Shown here piece after piece: positions 50,188 through 59,085 of a stretch of DNA of 64,000 nt (position 1 is the stretch's first letter; every line of letters starts with the position of its first letter). Made by a program: the position numbers and the translations under genes. The notes under the pieces are model-generated. The model saw nothing but the letters and a program-made list of their open reading frames with translations, had not been told where the DNA came from and did not search any database. Origin of the DNA: PALSA-693 sp963780345 (GTDB taxonomy: Bacteria; Actinomycetota; Acidimicrobiia; Acidimicrobiales; Palsa-688); the NCBI GenBank assembly GCA_963780345.1, contig CAWABU010000011.1, positions 372,001 through 436,000 on the forward strand, in the 5' to 3' direction.

Positions 50188-51594
50188 ATGAGTTCTCGCC
50201 CGGCGACCATTGGACAGCTGCGACTCTCCGGCTGGGAGTCTCTTCCGGTCAAGGAGGAGGTGCGACGTAACGCGGCGCGGCGCATCGCCAGCGGGAACCC
50301 CGTGGTCGAGGGGGTGATCGGCTACGAGGACAGCGTCCTGCCTCAGCTGGAAAACGCCCTTCTGGCCGGGCACGACATCATCTTCCTGGGTGAGCGGGGC
50401 CAGGCCAAGACCCGCATGATTCGCAGCCTCACCGGTCTGCTCGACGAGTGGCTTCCGTACATCTCGGGCTCCGAGATCTACGACGACCCGTACCGACCGG
50501 TATCCCGCCACGCCCACGACCTGGTGGCCGAGAAGGGCGACGACACACCCATCGAGTGGGTCCACCGCGATCTCCGCTACGGGGAAAAGCTGGCCACGCC
50601 GGACACGTCGATCGCCGACCTGATCGGCGAGGTCGACCCCATCAAGGTGGCCGAGGGCCGGTACCTGGCGGACGAGCTCACCCTGCACTACGGGCTGGTG
50701 CCCCGCACCAACCGGGGCATTTTCTCCATCAACGAGCTCCCCGACCTGGCCGAACGGATCCAGGTCGGCCTCCTCAACGTGCTGGAAGAGCGCGACATCC
50801 AGATCCGCGGCTACAAGATCCGCCTCCCGCTCGACGTGATGCTGGTGGCCTCGGCCAACCCCGAGGACTACACCAACAGGGGTCGGATCATCACCCCGCT
50901 CAAGGACCGCTTCGGCGCTCAGATTCGCACCCACTACCCGCTCGACGTCGACACCGAAATTGCCGTGATCGATCAGGAGTCGCACCCCTACGCCGGCACC
51001 GCGGTCCGGGTCGAAGTCCCCGCCCACATGAGCCAGATCGTGGCGACCATCTCCCACCTGGCCCGCCAGAGTCCCCATATCAATCAGCGGTCCGGTGTCT
51101 CGGTGCGCCTCAGCGTGTCCAACTACGAGACGCTGGTTGCCAGCTCCGTGCGGCGAGCCCTGCGCCTGGGCGAGAGCGAGGCCGTGCCGCGGATCAGCGA
51201 CCTCGACGCCCTGGCCTCCTCGACCTCCGGCAAGATCGAAATCGAAACCATCGACGAAGGCCGCGACGGCCACGTGGTGGAACGGTTGGTCCAGCAGGCG
51301 GTGCTGACCGTGTTCAAGGCCCTGGTCCCCTCCGACCGCTTGCGCGACGCGGTGGCGGACTTCGACACCGAGGGCGGGCGGGTCGTGCACACCGGCGACG
51401 ACATCCCCGCCGCTCAGTTCGTCGAGGTCCTGGGGCAGCTGCCCGCGCTCGAAAGCGTGGTTCTCGGGCTGGCCGGTGAGGAGTCGCCCGCAGCGGTGGC
51501 CAGCGCCACCGAGTTCGTCCTGGAGGGCCTGCACCTGGCCAAGCGCCTCAACAAGGACGCGTCGGGCACCCGGGCCACCTATCGGGCCCGGTAA
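50188..51594 (+). CDS. MoxR/ChlI-type AAA+ ATPase
   Basis: About 468 aa AAA+ ATPase of the magnesium-chelatase/MoxR group. Nucleotide loop IFLGERGQAKTRMIRSLTG (GxxGxAKT form), GIFSINELPDLAERIQVGLL (Walker B with Asn-Glu), LMLVASANPEDYTNRGRI-like sensor 1 (actual VMLVASANPEDYTN), and FGAQIRTHYPLDVDTE with the arginine-finger region. ATG 50188 chosen by promoter spacing. The VWA gene follows 12 bp later; MoxR/VWA pairs work as chaperone-like machines. Substrate unknown. Confidence 0.9.
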   Translation: MSSRPATIGQLRLSGWESLPVKEEVRRNAARRIASGNPVVEGVIGYEDSVLPQLENALLAGHDIIFLGERGQAKTRMIRSLTGLLDEWLPYISGSEIYDDPYRPVSRHAHDLVAEKGDDTPIEWVHRDLRYGEKLATPDTSIADLIGEVDPIKVAEGRYLADELTLHYGLVPRTNRGIFSINELPDLAERIQVGLLNVLEERDIQIRGYKIRLPLDVMLVASANPEDYTNRGRIITPLKDRFGAQIRTHYPLDVDTEIAVIDQESHPYAGTAVRVEVPAHMSQIVATISHLARQSPHINQRSGVSVRLSVSNYETLVASSVRRALRLGESEAVPRISDLDALASSTSGKIEIETIDEGRDGHVVERLVQQAVLTVFKALVPSDRLRDAVADFDTEGGRVVHTGDDIPAAQFVEVLGQLPALESVVLGLAGEESPAAVASATEFVLEGLHLAKRLNKDASGTRATYRAR

Positions 51595-51606
51595 GGGAGG
51601 ACATCA

Positions 51607-53610
51607 ATGTCTCGGTTCCGCTACTCCAAATGGGATGGGACCCAGGTCGGCTTCGACTTCGACGCAGACGACATCTTCGAGGAGCTGACCGACGAGCTCC
51701 TCTATCACGGCGATCTCAACCAGGCCCTCCAGCGGCTCATGCAACGGGGCTTCATGGACCGCAACGGCGAACGGGTCGCCGGCATGCGCGAGATCCTGGA
51801 GCGGCTCCGGCAGCGCCGGCGGGAGATGCTGGACCAGCACGACCTGGGCGGCCCCTACGAGGAGATCGCCCAGCGGTTGCGGGACATCGTCAACCAGGAG
51901 CGAGGCGGGATCGACAACCTGGTCGACGAAGCCCGCCAATCGGGGGACCAGCGCCGCCAGGAGATCACCGAAGAGGTGGCGACGGAACGCCGTATGGCGC
52001 TGGACCTGTTGCCGCCCGATCTGGCCGGTCAGGTCCAGAGCCTGCAGCAGTACGAGTGGACGAGCAGCGAGGCCCGCGAGGCCTTCGACCAGCTGATGGA
52101 AGAGCTGCGCTCCCAGCTGATGCAGAGCTATTTCAACCAGATGTCGTCGGCCATGTCGGACGTGTCGCCGGAGTCCCTCCAGCGGATGAAGGACATGTTC
52201 AATGACCTCAACCAGATGCTGGAAACCCGGGCCGCCGGTGGTGACACGGACCGCATGTTCGCCGAGTTCATGGATCGCTATGGCGACATGTTCCCCGGGA
52301 ACCCCCAAAACCTCGACGAGCTCCTCGAGCAGATGGCGCGCCAGATGGCCGCCATGCAGCAGCTGCTCAACTCCATGAGCCCCGAACAGCGGGCCCAGCT
52401 TCAGCAACTGGCCGAGTCGCTGCTCGACGACATGGACCTGCGCTGGCAGGTGGACCGCCTCGGCGCCAACCTGCAGCAGGCCTTTCCGCAGGCGGGCTGG
52501 GACCGTCAGTACAACTTCAGCGGCCAGGATCCCCTGGGGTTCGCCGAGGCGGCTGCGGTCATGAACCAGCTCGGCGACATGGATCAGCTCGAGCAGATGA
52601 TGTCCACCGCCTCCAACCCCGGCGCCCTGGCCGAGGTCGACATCGAACGGGCGTCGGAGCTGCTCGGCGACGACGCCGCCCGCTCCCTCGACCAGCTGGC
52701 CAAGCTGGCCCGGCAGCTGGCCGACGCCGGTCTCATCGACCAGCGGGAGGGGCGGCTCGAGCTGACCCCGCGAGGGCTGCGAAAGATCGGCCAGAACGCC
52801 CTGTCCGACCTCTTTTCCCGTCTGATAAAAGACCGGATGGGTCGCCACGTCGCCGACCGGTCAGGTGTCGGCCACGAGCGCACCTACGAAACCAAGGGCT
52901 ACGAGTGGGGGGACCCCTTCAACCTCTCCATCGAACGGACGGTCCGAAACGCCATCTCCCGCAGCGGGCGGGGCACGCCGGTGCGGCTGTCCGCGGACGA
53001 CTTCGAGGTGGAGCGGACCGAGTCGCTGACGTCGACCGCGACGGTGCTGGCCCTGGACCTGTCGTTGTCGATGCCGATGCGCGACAACTTCCTGGCGGCC
53101 AAGAAGGTCGCCATGGCGCTCCACTCGTTGATCACCACCCAGTTCCCGCGGGACTATCTCGGTCTGGTCGGTTTCGGCGAGCTGGCCCGGGAGCTGCGCG
53201 CCCAGCAGCTGCCGGAGGTCTCGTGGGACTACACCTACGGGACCAACATGCAGCACGCCCTGATGCTGGCCCGCCGGATGCTCGCCAAGCAGACGGGCAC
53301 CAAGCAGGTGATCATGATCACCGACGGTGAGCCGACCGCCCACATCCTTCCTGGCGGTCAGCCCTTCTTCAGCTACCCCCCGGCACCGGAGACCATCCGG
53401 ATGACCCTGGCGGAAGTGGCGCGGGCGACCAAAGAGGACATCCGCATCAACACCTTCATGCTCGACGCCACCGGCTACCTGCGCGCTTTCGTGGAGAAGA
53501 TGACGCAGCTCAACCGGGGCCGGGCCTTTTTCACCACGCCGGAGACCCTCGGGGACTACGTGCTGGTGGACTTCCTCGAGCAGAAGCGGGCCCGCCGCCG
53601 GCCCGCCTGA
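51607..53610 (+). CDS. VWA domain protein, MoxR partner
   Basis: 667 aa. The N-terminal two thirds are helical and rich in Gln/Met/Arg (QMARQMAAMQQLLNSMSPEQ). The C-terminal von Willebrand factor A domain (about 475-660) has a MIDAS-like VLALDLSLSMPMRDNFLAAK, then LVGFGELARELRAQQLPEVS, TNMQHALMLARRMLAKQTG and IMITDGEPTAH. VWA proteins of this CoxE/chelatase-D type bind a MoxR ATPase and a metal-bound target. GGGAGG precedes ATG 51607. It is in an operon with the MoxR gene. Confidence 0.9.
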   Translation: MSRFRYSKWDGTQVGFDFDADDIFEELTDELLYHGDLNQALQRLMQRGFMDRNGERVAGMREILERLRQRRREMLDQHDLGGPYEEIAQRLRDIVNQERGGIDNLVDEARQSGDQRRQEITEEVATERRMALDLLPPDLAGQVQSLQQYEWTSSEAREAFDQLMEELRSQLMQSYFNQMSSAMSDVSPESLQRMKDMFNDLNQMLETRAAGGDTDRMFAEFMDRYGDMFPGNPQNLDELLEQMARQMAAMQQLLNSMSPEQRAQLQQLAESLLDDMDLRWQVDRLGANLQQAFPQAGWDRQYNFSGQDPLGFAEAAAVMNQLGDMDQLEQMMSTASNPGALAEVDIERASELLGDDAARSLDQLAKLARQLADAGLIDQREGRLELTPRGLRKIGQNALSDLFSRLIKDRMGRHVADRSGVGHERTYETKGYEWGDPFNLSIERTVRNAISRSGRGTPVRLSADDFEVERTESLTSTATVLALDLSLSMPMRDNFLAAKKVAMALHSLITTQFPRDYLGLVGFGELARELRAQQLPEVSWDYTYGTNMQHALMLARRMLAKQTGTKQVIMITDGEPTAHILPGGQPFFSYPPAPETIRMTLAEVARATKEDIRINTFMLDATGYLRAFVEKMTQLNRGRAFFTTPETLGDYVLVDFLEQKRARRRPA

Positions 53611-53666
53611 CCTGATGGTGGCGCGCCGGCCGTCGGCCTCGTCCGATTTATGACAGGGTTCCTGCT

Positions 53667-54440
53667 ATGCGAGTGATCGTGGTGGGGTGTGGCCGGGTCG
53701 GTTCGGGGCTGGCCGTACGGCTGCAACAGGATGGTCATGCGGTGGCGATCATCGACAAGGTGGCCAATGCCTTCCGCCGCCTCCCCGACGGCTGGGGGGG
53801 GCAGACGGTGATCGGCTTCGGCTTCGACCGGGACGTGCTCCTGGAAGCCGGAATACAGGAGGCCAACGCCCTGGCCGCGGTGACGAGCGGCGACAACAGC
53901 AACATCCTGGCCGCCCGGATTGCCCGGGAGACGTTTGAGATTCCGCACGTGGTGGCCCGGATCAAGAGTCCGGCCCGGGCCGTGATCTACCAGCGCCTCG
54001 GCATCCCGACGGTCGCCACGGTGAGCTGGTCGGTGGACCAGGTGATGCGCCGCTTACTCCCGGAGGAGGGTGTTACGGCCTGGACCGACCCGACCGGCGA
54101 GATCAGCATCGTCGAGCACCTGCTGCCGGAGTCGTTCTGCGGGCATTCCTATATGGAGTTGACCGACGGCGAAGACTTCAAGCCGGTCCTGGTCACCCGG
54201 GGTGGGCAGAGCCGGCTGGTGGGGCCGGGCACGGTCGGGCAGGAGGGTGATCTGGTTCACTTCGCGGTGCGGACCGCTGCTGTGGGCGAGCTGGAACGCC
54301 GGCTGGACGAGGCTCAAGGGGCCGCGAGTGGGCGTCGGCGGGGGAGACGCGACGGGGCGCCGGCGTCCGCGCCGGCGTCGGCGCCGGCGTCGGCGCCGGC
54401 GTCAGAGCTCGATGGCGTGCGAGGGGGACGGTCGCTGTGA
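53667..54440 (+). CDS. TrkA-type potassium uptake regulator (CeoB-like)
   Basis: 257 aa. N-terminal RCK domain: IVVGCGRVGSGLAVRLQQDG (NAD/nucleotide-binding Rossmann), then AAVTSGDNSNILAARIARE. C-terminal TrkA_C part (ISIVEHLLPESFCGHSYMEL). The extreme C-terminus is an APAS repeat tail encoded by a 12-bp repeat, unlike the family. Gates a K+ channel or Trk system. Its stop overlaps the second TrkA gene (GTGA), a typical CeoB/CeoC pair; no channel subunit lies in the window. Confidence 0.9.
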   Translation: MRVIVVGCGRVGSGLAVRLQQDGHAVAIIDKVANAFRRLPDGWGGQTVIGFGFDRDVLLEAGIQEANALAAVTSGDNSNILAARIARETFEIPHVVARIKSPARAVIYQRLGIPTVATVSWSVDQVMRRLLPEEGVTAWTDPTGEISIVEHLLPESFCGHSYMELTDGEDFKPVLVTRGGQSRLVGPGTVGQEGDLVHFAVRTAAVGELERRLDEAQGAASGRRRGRRDGAPASAPASAPASAPASELDGVRGGRSL

Positions 54441-55102
54441 AAGTAGGCATCGCCGGTGGCGGGGTGGTGGGTCGCTCGATCGCCCGGGACCTGGCCACCA
54501 ACGGCCATGTCGTGGTGATCATCGAGCTGGACCCGGCCGTCGTCGCCCGGGAGCAGGACGACACCGGGCCCAACTTCAGCTGGTGTGTGGGCGACGCGTG
54601 CGAGGTCGACACGCTGGAACGGGCCGGGTTCGGCGACGCCGAGGTGGTGGTGGCGGCCACCGGTGACGACGAGGACAATCTCGTGATCTCCCTGCTGGCC
54701 AAACAGGAATTCGCGGTGCCGCGGGTGATCGCCCGGGTGAATCACCCCAAGAACCAGTGGTTGTTCAACGAGACCTGGGGCGTCGATGTGTCGGTGTCGA
54801 CCCCGCACCTGATGACGGCGCTGGTGGAAGAGGCGGTCTCGGTCGGCAGCCTGGTGCGCCTGTTGCATTTTGCGGAAGGCAAGGCCGGCCTGGTGGAGGT
54901 CACCCTGGCCGACGACAGCCCGGCCGGCGATCGGCAGATCGCCGACCTGGGGATGCCCCGAGACGCCAGCGTGGTGGCCGTGGTGCGGGATCGCCGGGTG
55001 GTGGTGCCACGCGGTGACACCGTGCTGTTGCCTGGCGATGAGGTGATCGCGCTGGTGACCGTCGACTCCGAGGACGCCGTCCGGCGCATCCTGGTGGGCT
55101 AG
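54437..55102 (+). CDS. TrkA-type potassium uptake regulator (CeoC-like)
   Basis: 221 aa, full RCK (VGIAGGGVVGRSIARDLATN; VVVAATGDDEDNLVISLLAK) plus TrkA_C (LVEVTLADDSPAGDRQIADL, TVLLPGDEVIALVT). GTG 54437 overlaps the upstream stop. Works with the preceding RCK protein as cytosolic regulator of a K+ transporter. Confidence 0.9.
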   Translation: MKVGIAGGGVVGRSIARDLATNGHVVVIIELDPAVVAREQDDTGPNFSWCVGDACEVDTLERAGFGDAEVVVAATGDDEDNLVISLLAKQEFAVPRVIARVNHPKNQWLFNETWGVDVSVSTPHLMTALVEEAVSVGSLVRLLHFAEGKAGLVEVTLADDSPAGDRQIADLGMPRDASVVAVVRDRRVVVPRGDTVLLPGDEVIALVTVDSEDAVRRILVG

Positions 55103-55188
55103 CGCACGGGGCGCCAGCGTGCCGCCGGCCCCGCGGCGTCCAGCCAGCCCGCTGGCGCCGCCGAGGCCATCCCGCTGGCGCCACGGCC

Positions 55189-55248
55189 CGGCCAGCCCTT
55201 CGCCGGCCAGCCCTTCGCCGGCCAGCCCGCCGCCGGCCAGCCCGCTGG
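55189..55248 (+). repeat. Four tandem 15-bp repeats in the 250-bp gap after the TrkA gene
   Basis: Units CGGCCAGCCCTTCGC at 55189 and 55204, diverged at 55219 and 55234. A 19-bp flanking direct repeat, CAGCCCGCTGGCGCCGCCG, occurs at 55145 and 55239. No gene is supported in this intergenic stretch. Confidence 0.8.
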
Positions 55249-55355
55249 CGCCGCCGCAGCCAGCCCTCCGCCGCTCGCGAGGTTTGTGTTATAAAAAGCG
55301 CGTAATACGCGACAAATATATCACAAAGCGAGAGAAGGTTGCTGGACACACCGAT

Positions 55356-55859
55356 ATGACATGGTTCTGGGCCATGTCTCCCGGGCCATACTCGGCCGCC
55401 CGCCGGCTCAGTCTGATAAAGGAATTGGATCGGATCGGTTGCCGCCAGCGCGGCTTGATTACAGCCGGGCAACTGGATGCCCTCGGCCTCGGGCACAGTG
55501 GCCGCCAGTGGGCGCTGAAGACCGGACGGGTGACGCGGATCCGCCACGGTGTGTACCTATTGGCCGGCGTGCCGCCGACCTGGGAGACCGCGGTGCTGGC
55601 CGCCGTGCTCGCGGCGGGACCGGCCGCCGTCGCCTCACATGTCACCGCCGCCTGCCTCTGGGATCTCTTCGGTGGTCGCCCTCCCGTCGCCCTCCCGCCC
55701 GGCATTCATGTGATTGCGCCGGCGTTGCACCACCAGGCCGGCGTCGTCGTCCACCGTCATCGATTAGCCGATCGGGAGCGGGCCTGGCGCTACTCGGTCC
55801 CGGTGACGTCGACCGCGAGGACGCTGTTCGATCTGTCCTCGATGGTCGACTCGGCCTAG
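55356..55859 (+). pseudogene. AbiEi-type/DUF559 protein, N-terminal part (in-frame stop)
   Basis: N-terminal AbiEi_4-like winged helix (LDRIGCRQRGLITAGQLDAL, RVTRIRHGVYLLAGVPPTW) and the linker SVPVTSTARTLFDLSSMVD. TAG at 55857-55859 interrupts the frame; the same frame then goes on with LGRCADEALRRGLLDLVQL, the expected next segment of this family. It is a nonsense mutation or base error, not a frameshift. ATG 55356 is chosen; ATG 55374 is possible. Family members are often annotated as type IV toxin-antitoxin (AbiEi) proteins, with unknown in vivo role. Confidence 0.75.
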
Positions 55860-55895
55860 CTAGGCCGCTGTGCCGACGAGGCCCTTCGCCGGGGT

Positions 55896-56342
55896 TTGCT
55901 GGATCTGGTGCAGCTTCGCCGGGTCCATGACGAGCATGTCGGTCCTGGTCGCCGGCGCCTCGAGCCGTTGCGGCAGGTCCTTGCCGAGCGCGTCGCCGGC
56001 TTCGATCCCGGTGCCAACGCCTGGGAGCGGCGTATGGACGACCTCTGGGATCAGTTGGGATTGCCGGCGGCCGAGCGCCAACATGTGATCAAAACCAAAG
56101 GAGGGCGCTACCGGGTGGATCGGGCCGTGGTCGATCTCCGGCTCGCGATCGAGTGGGTGGGGAGTGAGTTCCACGGTCAGCGGGGTCGCTACAACCGCGA
56201 TCGGCTCCGGATTAGCGACCTGGTGCAGGCCGGCTGGGATGTCGTAGAGGTCACGCCGAACTGGACACCCGAGCGTCTCCAGCGGACGGTACTGGTCAAG
56301 GTGGCGGAACGACGCCAACTCCTGCTGGGCCGGACGACCTGA
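55896..56342 (+). pseudogene. DUF559 C-terminal part of the interrupted gene
   Basis: Same reading frame as the preceding entry; the TTG at 55896 is merely the first possible start after the stop. Contains a DUF559 (Vsr/PD-(D/E)XK-like) domain: WERRMDDLWDQLGLPAAERQ, YRVDRAVVDLRLAIEWVG, HGQRGRYNRDRLRISDLVQA, GWDVVEVTPNW. A short separate protein from here is possible but lacks a ribosome-binding site. Confidence 0.7.
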
Positions 56343-56416
56343 TCCTGTTGCCTCCCTCTGTTGACTCGACCCGGGCGATTGATCGAGGCGACCGGGCCCC
56401 GCCTGGGTAGCGACCG

Positions 56417-56950
56417 CTAACCCGCCGATGGCCCGTGCCGGCGCAGGGATTCTCCATACAGCTCCCGGGTTTCGGCGTCGAAGGCCACCAGGCGCGCCAG
56501 TTCAACCGTCGTGGTCGCAGCGGAGAGGGTGGTGACGGCGATCTCGGCCGCCGCGGCCCGGGGGTAACCGTAGATGCCCGTAGAGATGGCTGGAAACGCG
56601 ATGCTGGCCGCGCCCAGTTCCTCCGCCACCGCCAGGCAGCGCCGGTAACACGATGCGAGCAGCTCGGCTTCGCCGGCCCGACCGCCGCGCCACACCGGAC
56701 CAACGGTGTGGATGATCCACCGGGCAGTTAGCGCAAACCCGGGAGTGGCTTTGGCGTCGCCCGGGTCACAGCTGCCGAGGGTGGCGCAGGCGGCCCGCAG
56801 GTTGCTCGCTCCCGCGGCCCGGTGAATGGCGCCGTCAACGCCTCCGCCACCAGCGAGCGCCGAATTCGCAGCGTTCACGATCGCGTCCACTACTTCGCCG
56901 GTGATGTCGCCCTGCACGACTTCGATCCGCACCAACGCAGCATTTAGCAC
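56417..56950 (-). CDS. Macrodomain protein (O-acetyl-ADP-ribose deacetylase type)
   Basis: 177 aa MacroD-like fold: VVQGDITGEVVDAIVNAANS, GGGGVDGAIHRAAG, the ligand-binding AFPAISTGIYGYP loop and GDAKATPGFALTARWIIHTV. Hydrolyses ADP-ribose esters or removes mono-ADP-ribose. GTG 56950 is the first start; GTG 56932 would be a shorter alternative. Alone between the AbiEi pseudogene and whiB. No DarT-like transferase is adjacent. Confidence 0.92.
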   Translation of the reverse strand: MLNAALVRIEVVQGDITGEVVDAIVNAANSALAGGGGVDGAIHRAAGASNLRAACATLGSCDPGDAKATPGFALTARWIIHTVGPVWRGGRAGEAELLASCYRRCLAVAEELGAASIAFPAISTGIYGYPRAAAAEIAVTTLSAATTTVELARLVAFDAETRELYGESLRRHGPSAG

Positions 56951-57082
56951 GTCCAGGTGAAGAAATCGAGGATTACCCCTTGCGCCCAGAGGGCAGAGGG
57001 GCGAAGATCACAGCATTGTAGTTACACCGGTGGCAATCAGATGGGCTGCCACCGCCCGGGACACCGATCGAGGGGAGTACCG

Positions 57083-57361
57083 GTGAGCGATCTCGTCGAC
57101 GCGTTGTTAGAGACGGTGGACCGGAGCTGGCAGCGCCAGGCCAACTGTATGGGTGTCGATCCCGACCTCTTCTTTCCCGAAAGAGGGGCGTCGACGCGAG
57201 AAGCCAAAGAGGTCTGTCGAGGCTGCGTGGTCCGCGAGGACTGCCTGGAGTACGCGTTGGCCAACGGTGAGAAGTTCGGCATCTGGGGCGGGCTGAGTGA
57301 ACGCGAGCGGCGCAAGATCCGTCGACGTCGTGCTCTGGAGCGACGAGGGGTCGCCAGCTAG
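57083..57361 (+). CDS. WhiB-family transcription factor
   Basis: 92 aa with the [4Fe-4S] cysteines C22, C45, C48, C54, the GIWGG turn and a basic C-terminal RERRKIRRRRALERR tail for DNA contact. GTG 57083 has GAGGGGAG upstream. Actinobacteria-specific redox/NO-responsive regulator that acts with sigma factor. Overlaps the end of the convergent formimidoyltransferase gene by 4 bp. Confidence 0.93.
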   Translation: MSDLVDALLETVDRSWQRQANCMGVDPDLFFPERGASTREAKEVCRGCVVREDCLEYALANGEKFGIWGGLSERERRKIRRRRALERRGVAS

Positions 57362-58200
57362 CTCTCGTCCTCGTGCCGGTCAAACCTTCCCCCGTCGAGG
57401 CCCGCCTGCTCGAGGCGGGCCTCGATCGTTGATGACGGGTCGAGGTCGAGTTCTCGCCAACGGTGCGGGGGGACGCGGTCTACCACGGCCGCCGGTGCCA
57501 GGCCAACCAGCTCGGCCCTGGCCACGCCGGTCCGACTGGCGACGGCATCGTAGGCAGCCTCGGGGCCAAACGACCACGGCGCGATGAGGTTGCACGAGAC
57601 CTGGACGGCATCACCGACCGGAAGGGCCAGGGTGCGAACCTCCGGGCTGCGCAGGGCCCGTGCGATCTCACGGGCCCGGGCCAGGTCCGGTTCGGCCAGC
57701 CAGAGGTTGTAGGCCATGAGGATGGGACGGGCCCCGACGGCGACGGCGCCTGCGGTCGGGTGGGGGCGGTCTGGGCCGGTCTCCGGACCGAGGGTGCGCC
57801 ACGCTCGGCGGCGAACGTCGGGGAGCGAGCGTTCCGGCCCGTAGACAAAGCAGGGCAGACCGAGTGAAGAGCCGGCCCAGGCGGCAAACCTGTCTCTTGC
57901 CTGGACGGCCGACTGGAGCGGCCCATCGGTCACGGGCCAATCGCGTAAGCGGACCCACGGCACGACATCGAGGGTCCCGAGTCGGGGATGGGCGCCGTCG
58001 TGGCGGTTGAGATCGAGGGTGGCGACGACCAGGCGGGCCACCGATCGAGCCGCCTCCTCGACGATCTCTCCAGGACCAGCCAGCGTGAACACGGAACGGT
58101 GGTGGTCGCCATCGGAGTGGAGGTCGAGGAGGGACGAGCCGGCGGCCTGGCCGACGGCGGTGAGGAAGTCCGCGTCACGACCTTCGCTGACGTTGATCAC
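57358..58200 (-). CDS. Glutamate formimidoyltransferase
   Basis: 280 aa, N-terminal FTCD-type: VINVSEGRDADFLTAVGQAA, LDLHSDGDHHRSVFTLAGP, LNRHDGAHPRLGTLDVVPWV with the catalytic His region. Transfers the formimino group of formiminoglutamate to tetrahydrofolate in histidine breakdown. The frame goes on upstream (CVIN, preceded by CTG AAA TTC ATC GAG), giving a family-typical LKFIECVINVSEGRD; a CTG start at 58218 is therefore possible and the family often starts exactly there. GTG 58200 is kept as the first standard codon. Confidence 0.88.
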   Translation of the reverse strand: MINVSEGRDADFLTAVGQAAGSSLLDLHSDGDHHRSVFTLAGPGEIVEEAARSVARLVVATLDLNRHDGAHPRLGTLDVVPWVRLRDWPVTDGPLQSAVQARDRFAAWAGSSLGLPCFVYGPERSLPDVRRRAWRTLGPETGPDRPHPTAGAVAVGARPILMAYNLWLAEPDLARAREIARALRSPEVRTLALPVGDAVQVSCNLIAPWSFGPEAAYDAVASRTGVARAELVGLAPAAVVDRVPPHRWRELDLDPSSTIEARLEQAGLDGGRFDRHEDES

Positions 58201-58312
58201 GCACTCGATGAATTTCAGGGGCCGAAGTTGGCGTCATGACGAACAGCTCGCCTGCTGGCAGCGGGAACCGGAAGTCCGGTGGGGCGAACCCGTGCGGGGG
58301 CCAGACAACGAG

Positions 58313-58318
58313 TAGCTT
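58313..58318 (+). promoter_or_regulatory. Leaderless-type -10 element of tatA (TAGCTT)
   Basis: TAGCTT ends 6 nt before ATG 58325; the intervening GGAGGC could alternatively be a ribosome-binding site. Confidence 0.4.
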
Positions 58319-58324
58319 GGAGGC

Positions 58325-58696
58325 ATGGTCGGAAATATCTTTGGGCCCGATCTCGGGATCGTGCTCGTGATCATCCTCCTCGTGGTCATCTTTGGCAGCC
58401 AGCTGCCGAAACTGGCCCGCAACGTAGGGTCGGCAGGCAAGGAGTTTCGCAAGGCTCAGCAAGAGGCCGAGGAAGAGGCCGAGCGGGACCGGGCTGCCAA
58501 GTCCCCCGCCGCTTCGCCGGCTGCGGCCAACGTGGTGCCGCCACCGGTCGCGGTCGGTCCCGGCGCGGCTGCGCCACCTCCTGTGGCCGCTCCGTCACGC
58601 GAGGAGTCCGTCACGCTGACCCGGTCGGAGCTCGACGCCCTGCTGCGGGCACGCGAGGAAGAGGCCAGACGGAATTCGCCAGCCTCCGGGAGCTGA
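58325..58696 (+). CDS. tatA: Sec-independent translocase protein TatA
   Basis: 123 aa. Short N-terminal TM (LGIVLVIILLVVIFGSQLP), the hallmark F-G pair, then the amphipathic helix KLARNVGSAGKEFRKAQQEA and a Pro/Ala tail. Forms the protein-conducting part of the twin-arginine system. TatC is not in the window. Confidence 0.92.
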   Translation: MVGNIFGPDLGIVLVIILLVVIFGSQLPKLARNVGSAGKEFRKAQQEAEEEAERDRAAKSPAASPAAANVVPPPVAVGPGAAAPPPVAAPSREESVTLTRSELDALLRAREEEARRNSPASGS

Positions 58697-58809
58697 GGTC
58701 TGAGCAAGCCAGACGGGTTTCGTCAAGGCTTGGCGCGGTTCCGGCTCGCACAGCCTCCGTGGGCCGCCACCGCTCGCCGCGGGAGCACCAGCCGGGACAG
58801 TCGGCCGGG

Positions 58810-59085
58810 TCAGATTGCGGTGCGGTGCACCACCCGGCGCTGACGGGCGATCCGGCGCCGCTCTCGCTCGGAGGCGCCGCCCCACACCCCGTGCTCGATC
58901 CGGTTGTACAGGGCGTACTCAAGGCAAGGTGACTTAACCGGGCAATCGGCGCAAATGCGGCGAGCGACTTCGACGCCCACACCGTCGCTGGGGAAGAACG
59001 TCTCCGGCGCTAGCTCCCGGCACTTCCCCTCAGCCATCCAGGTGGTGTCCAATTGGCTCTCGACCTCCGTCGAATGATCAGCCAT
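58810..59085 (-). CDS. WhiB-family transcription factor (second)
   Basis: 91 aa with C22, C45, C48, C54 and HGVWGGASERERRRIARQRR, the same spacing as the WhiB at 57083 but a different sequence (WhiB1/2-like group). [4Fe-4S] regulator. ATG 59085. The 113 bp between it and convergent tatA show no further gene. Confidence 0.93.
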   Translation of the reverse strand: MADHSTEVESQLDTTWMAEGKCRELAPETFFPSDGVGVEVARRICADCPVKSPCLEYALYNRIEHGVWGGASERERRRIARQRRVVHRTAI

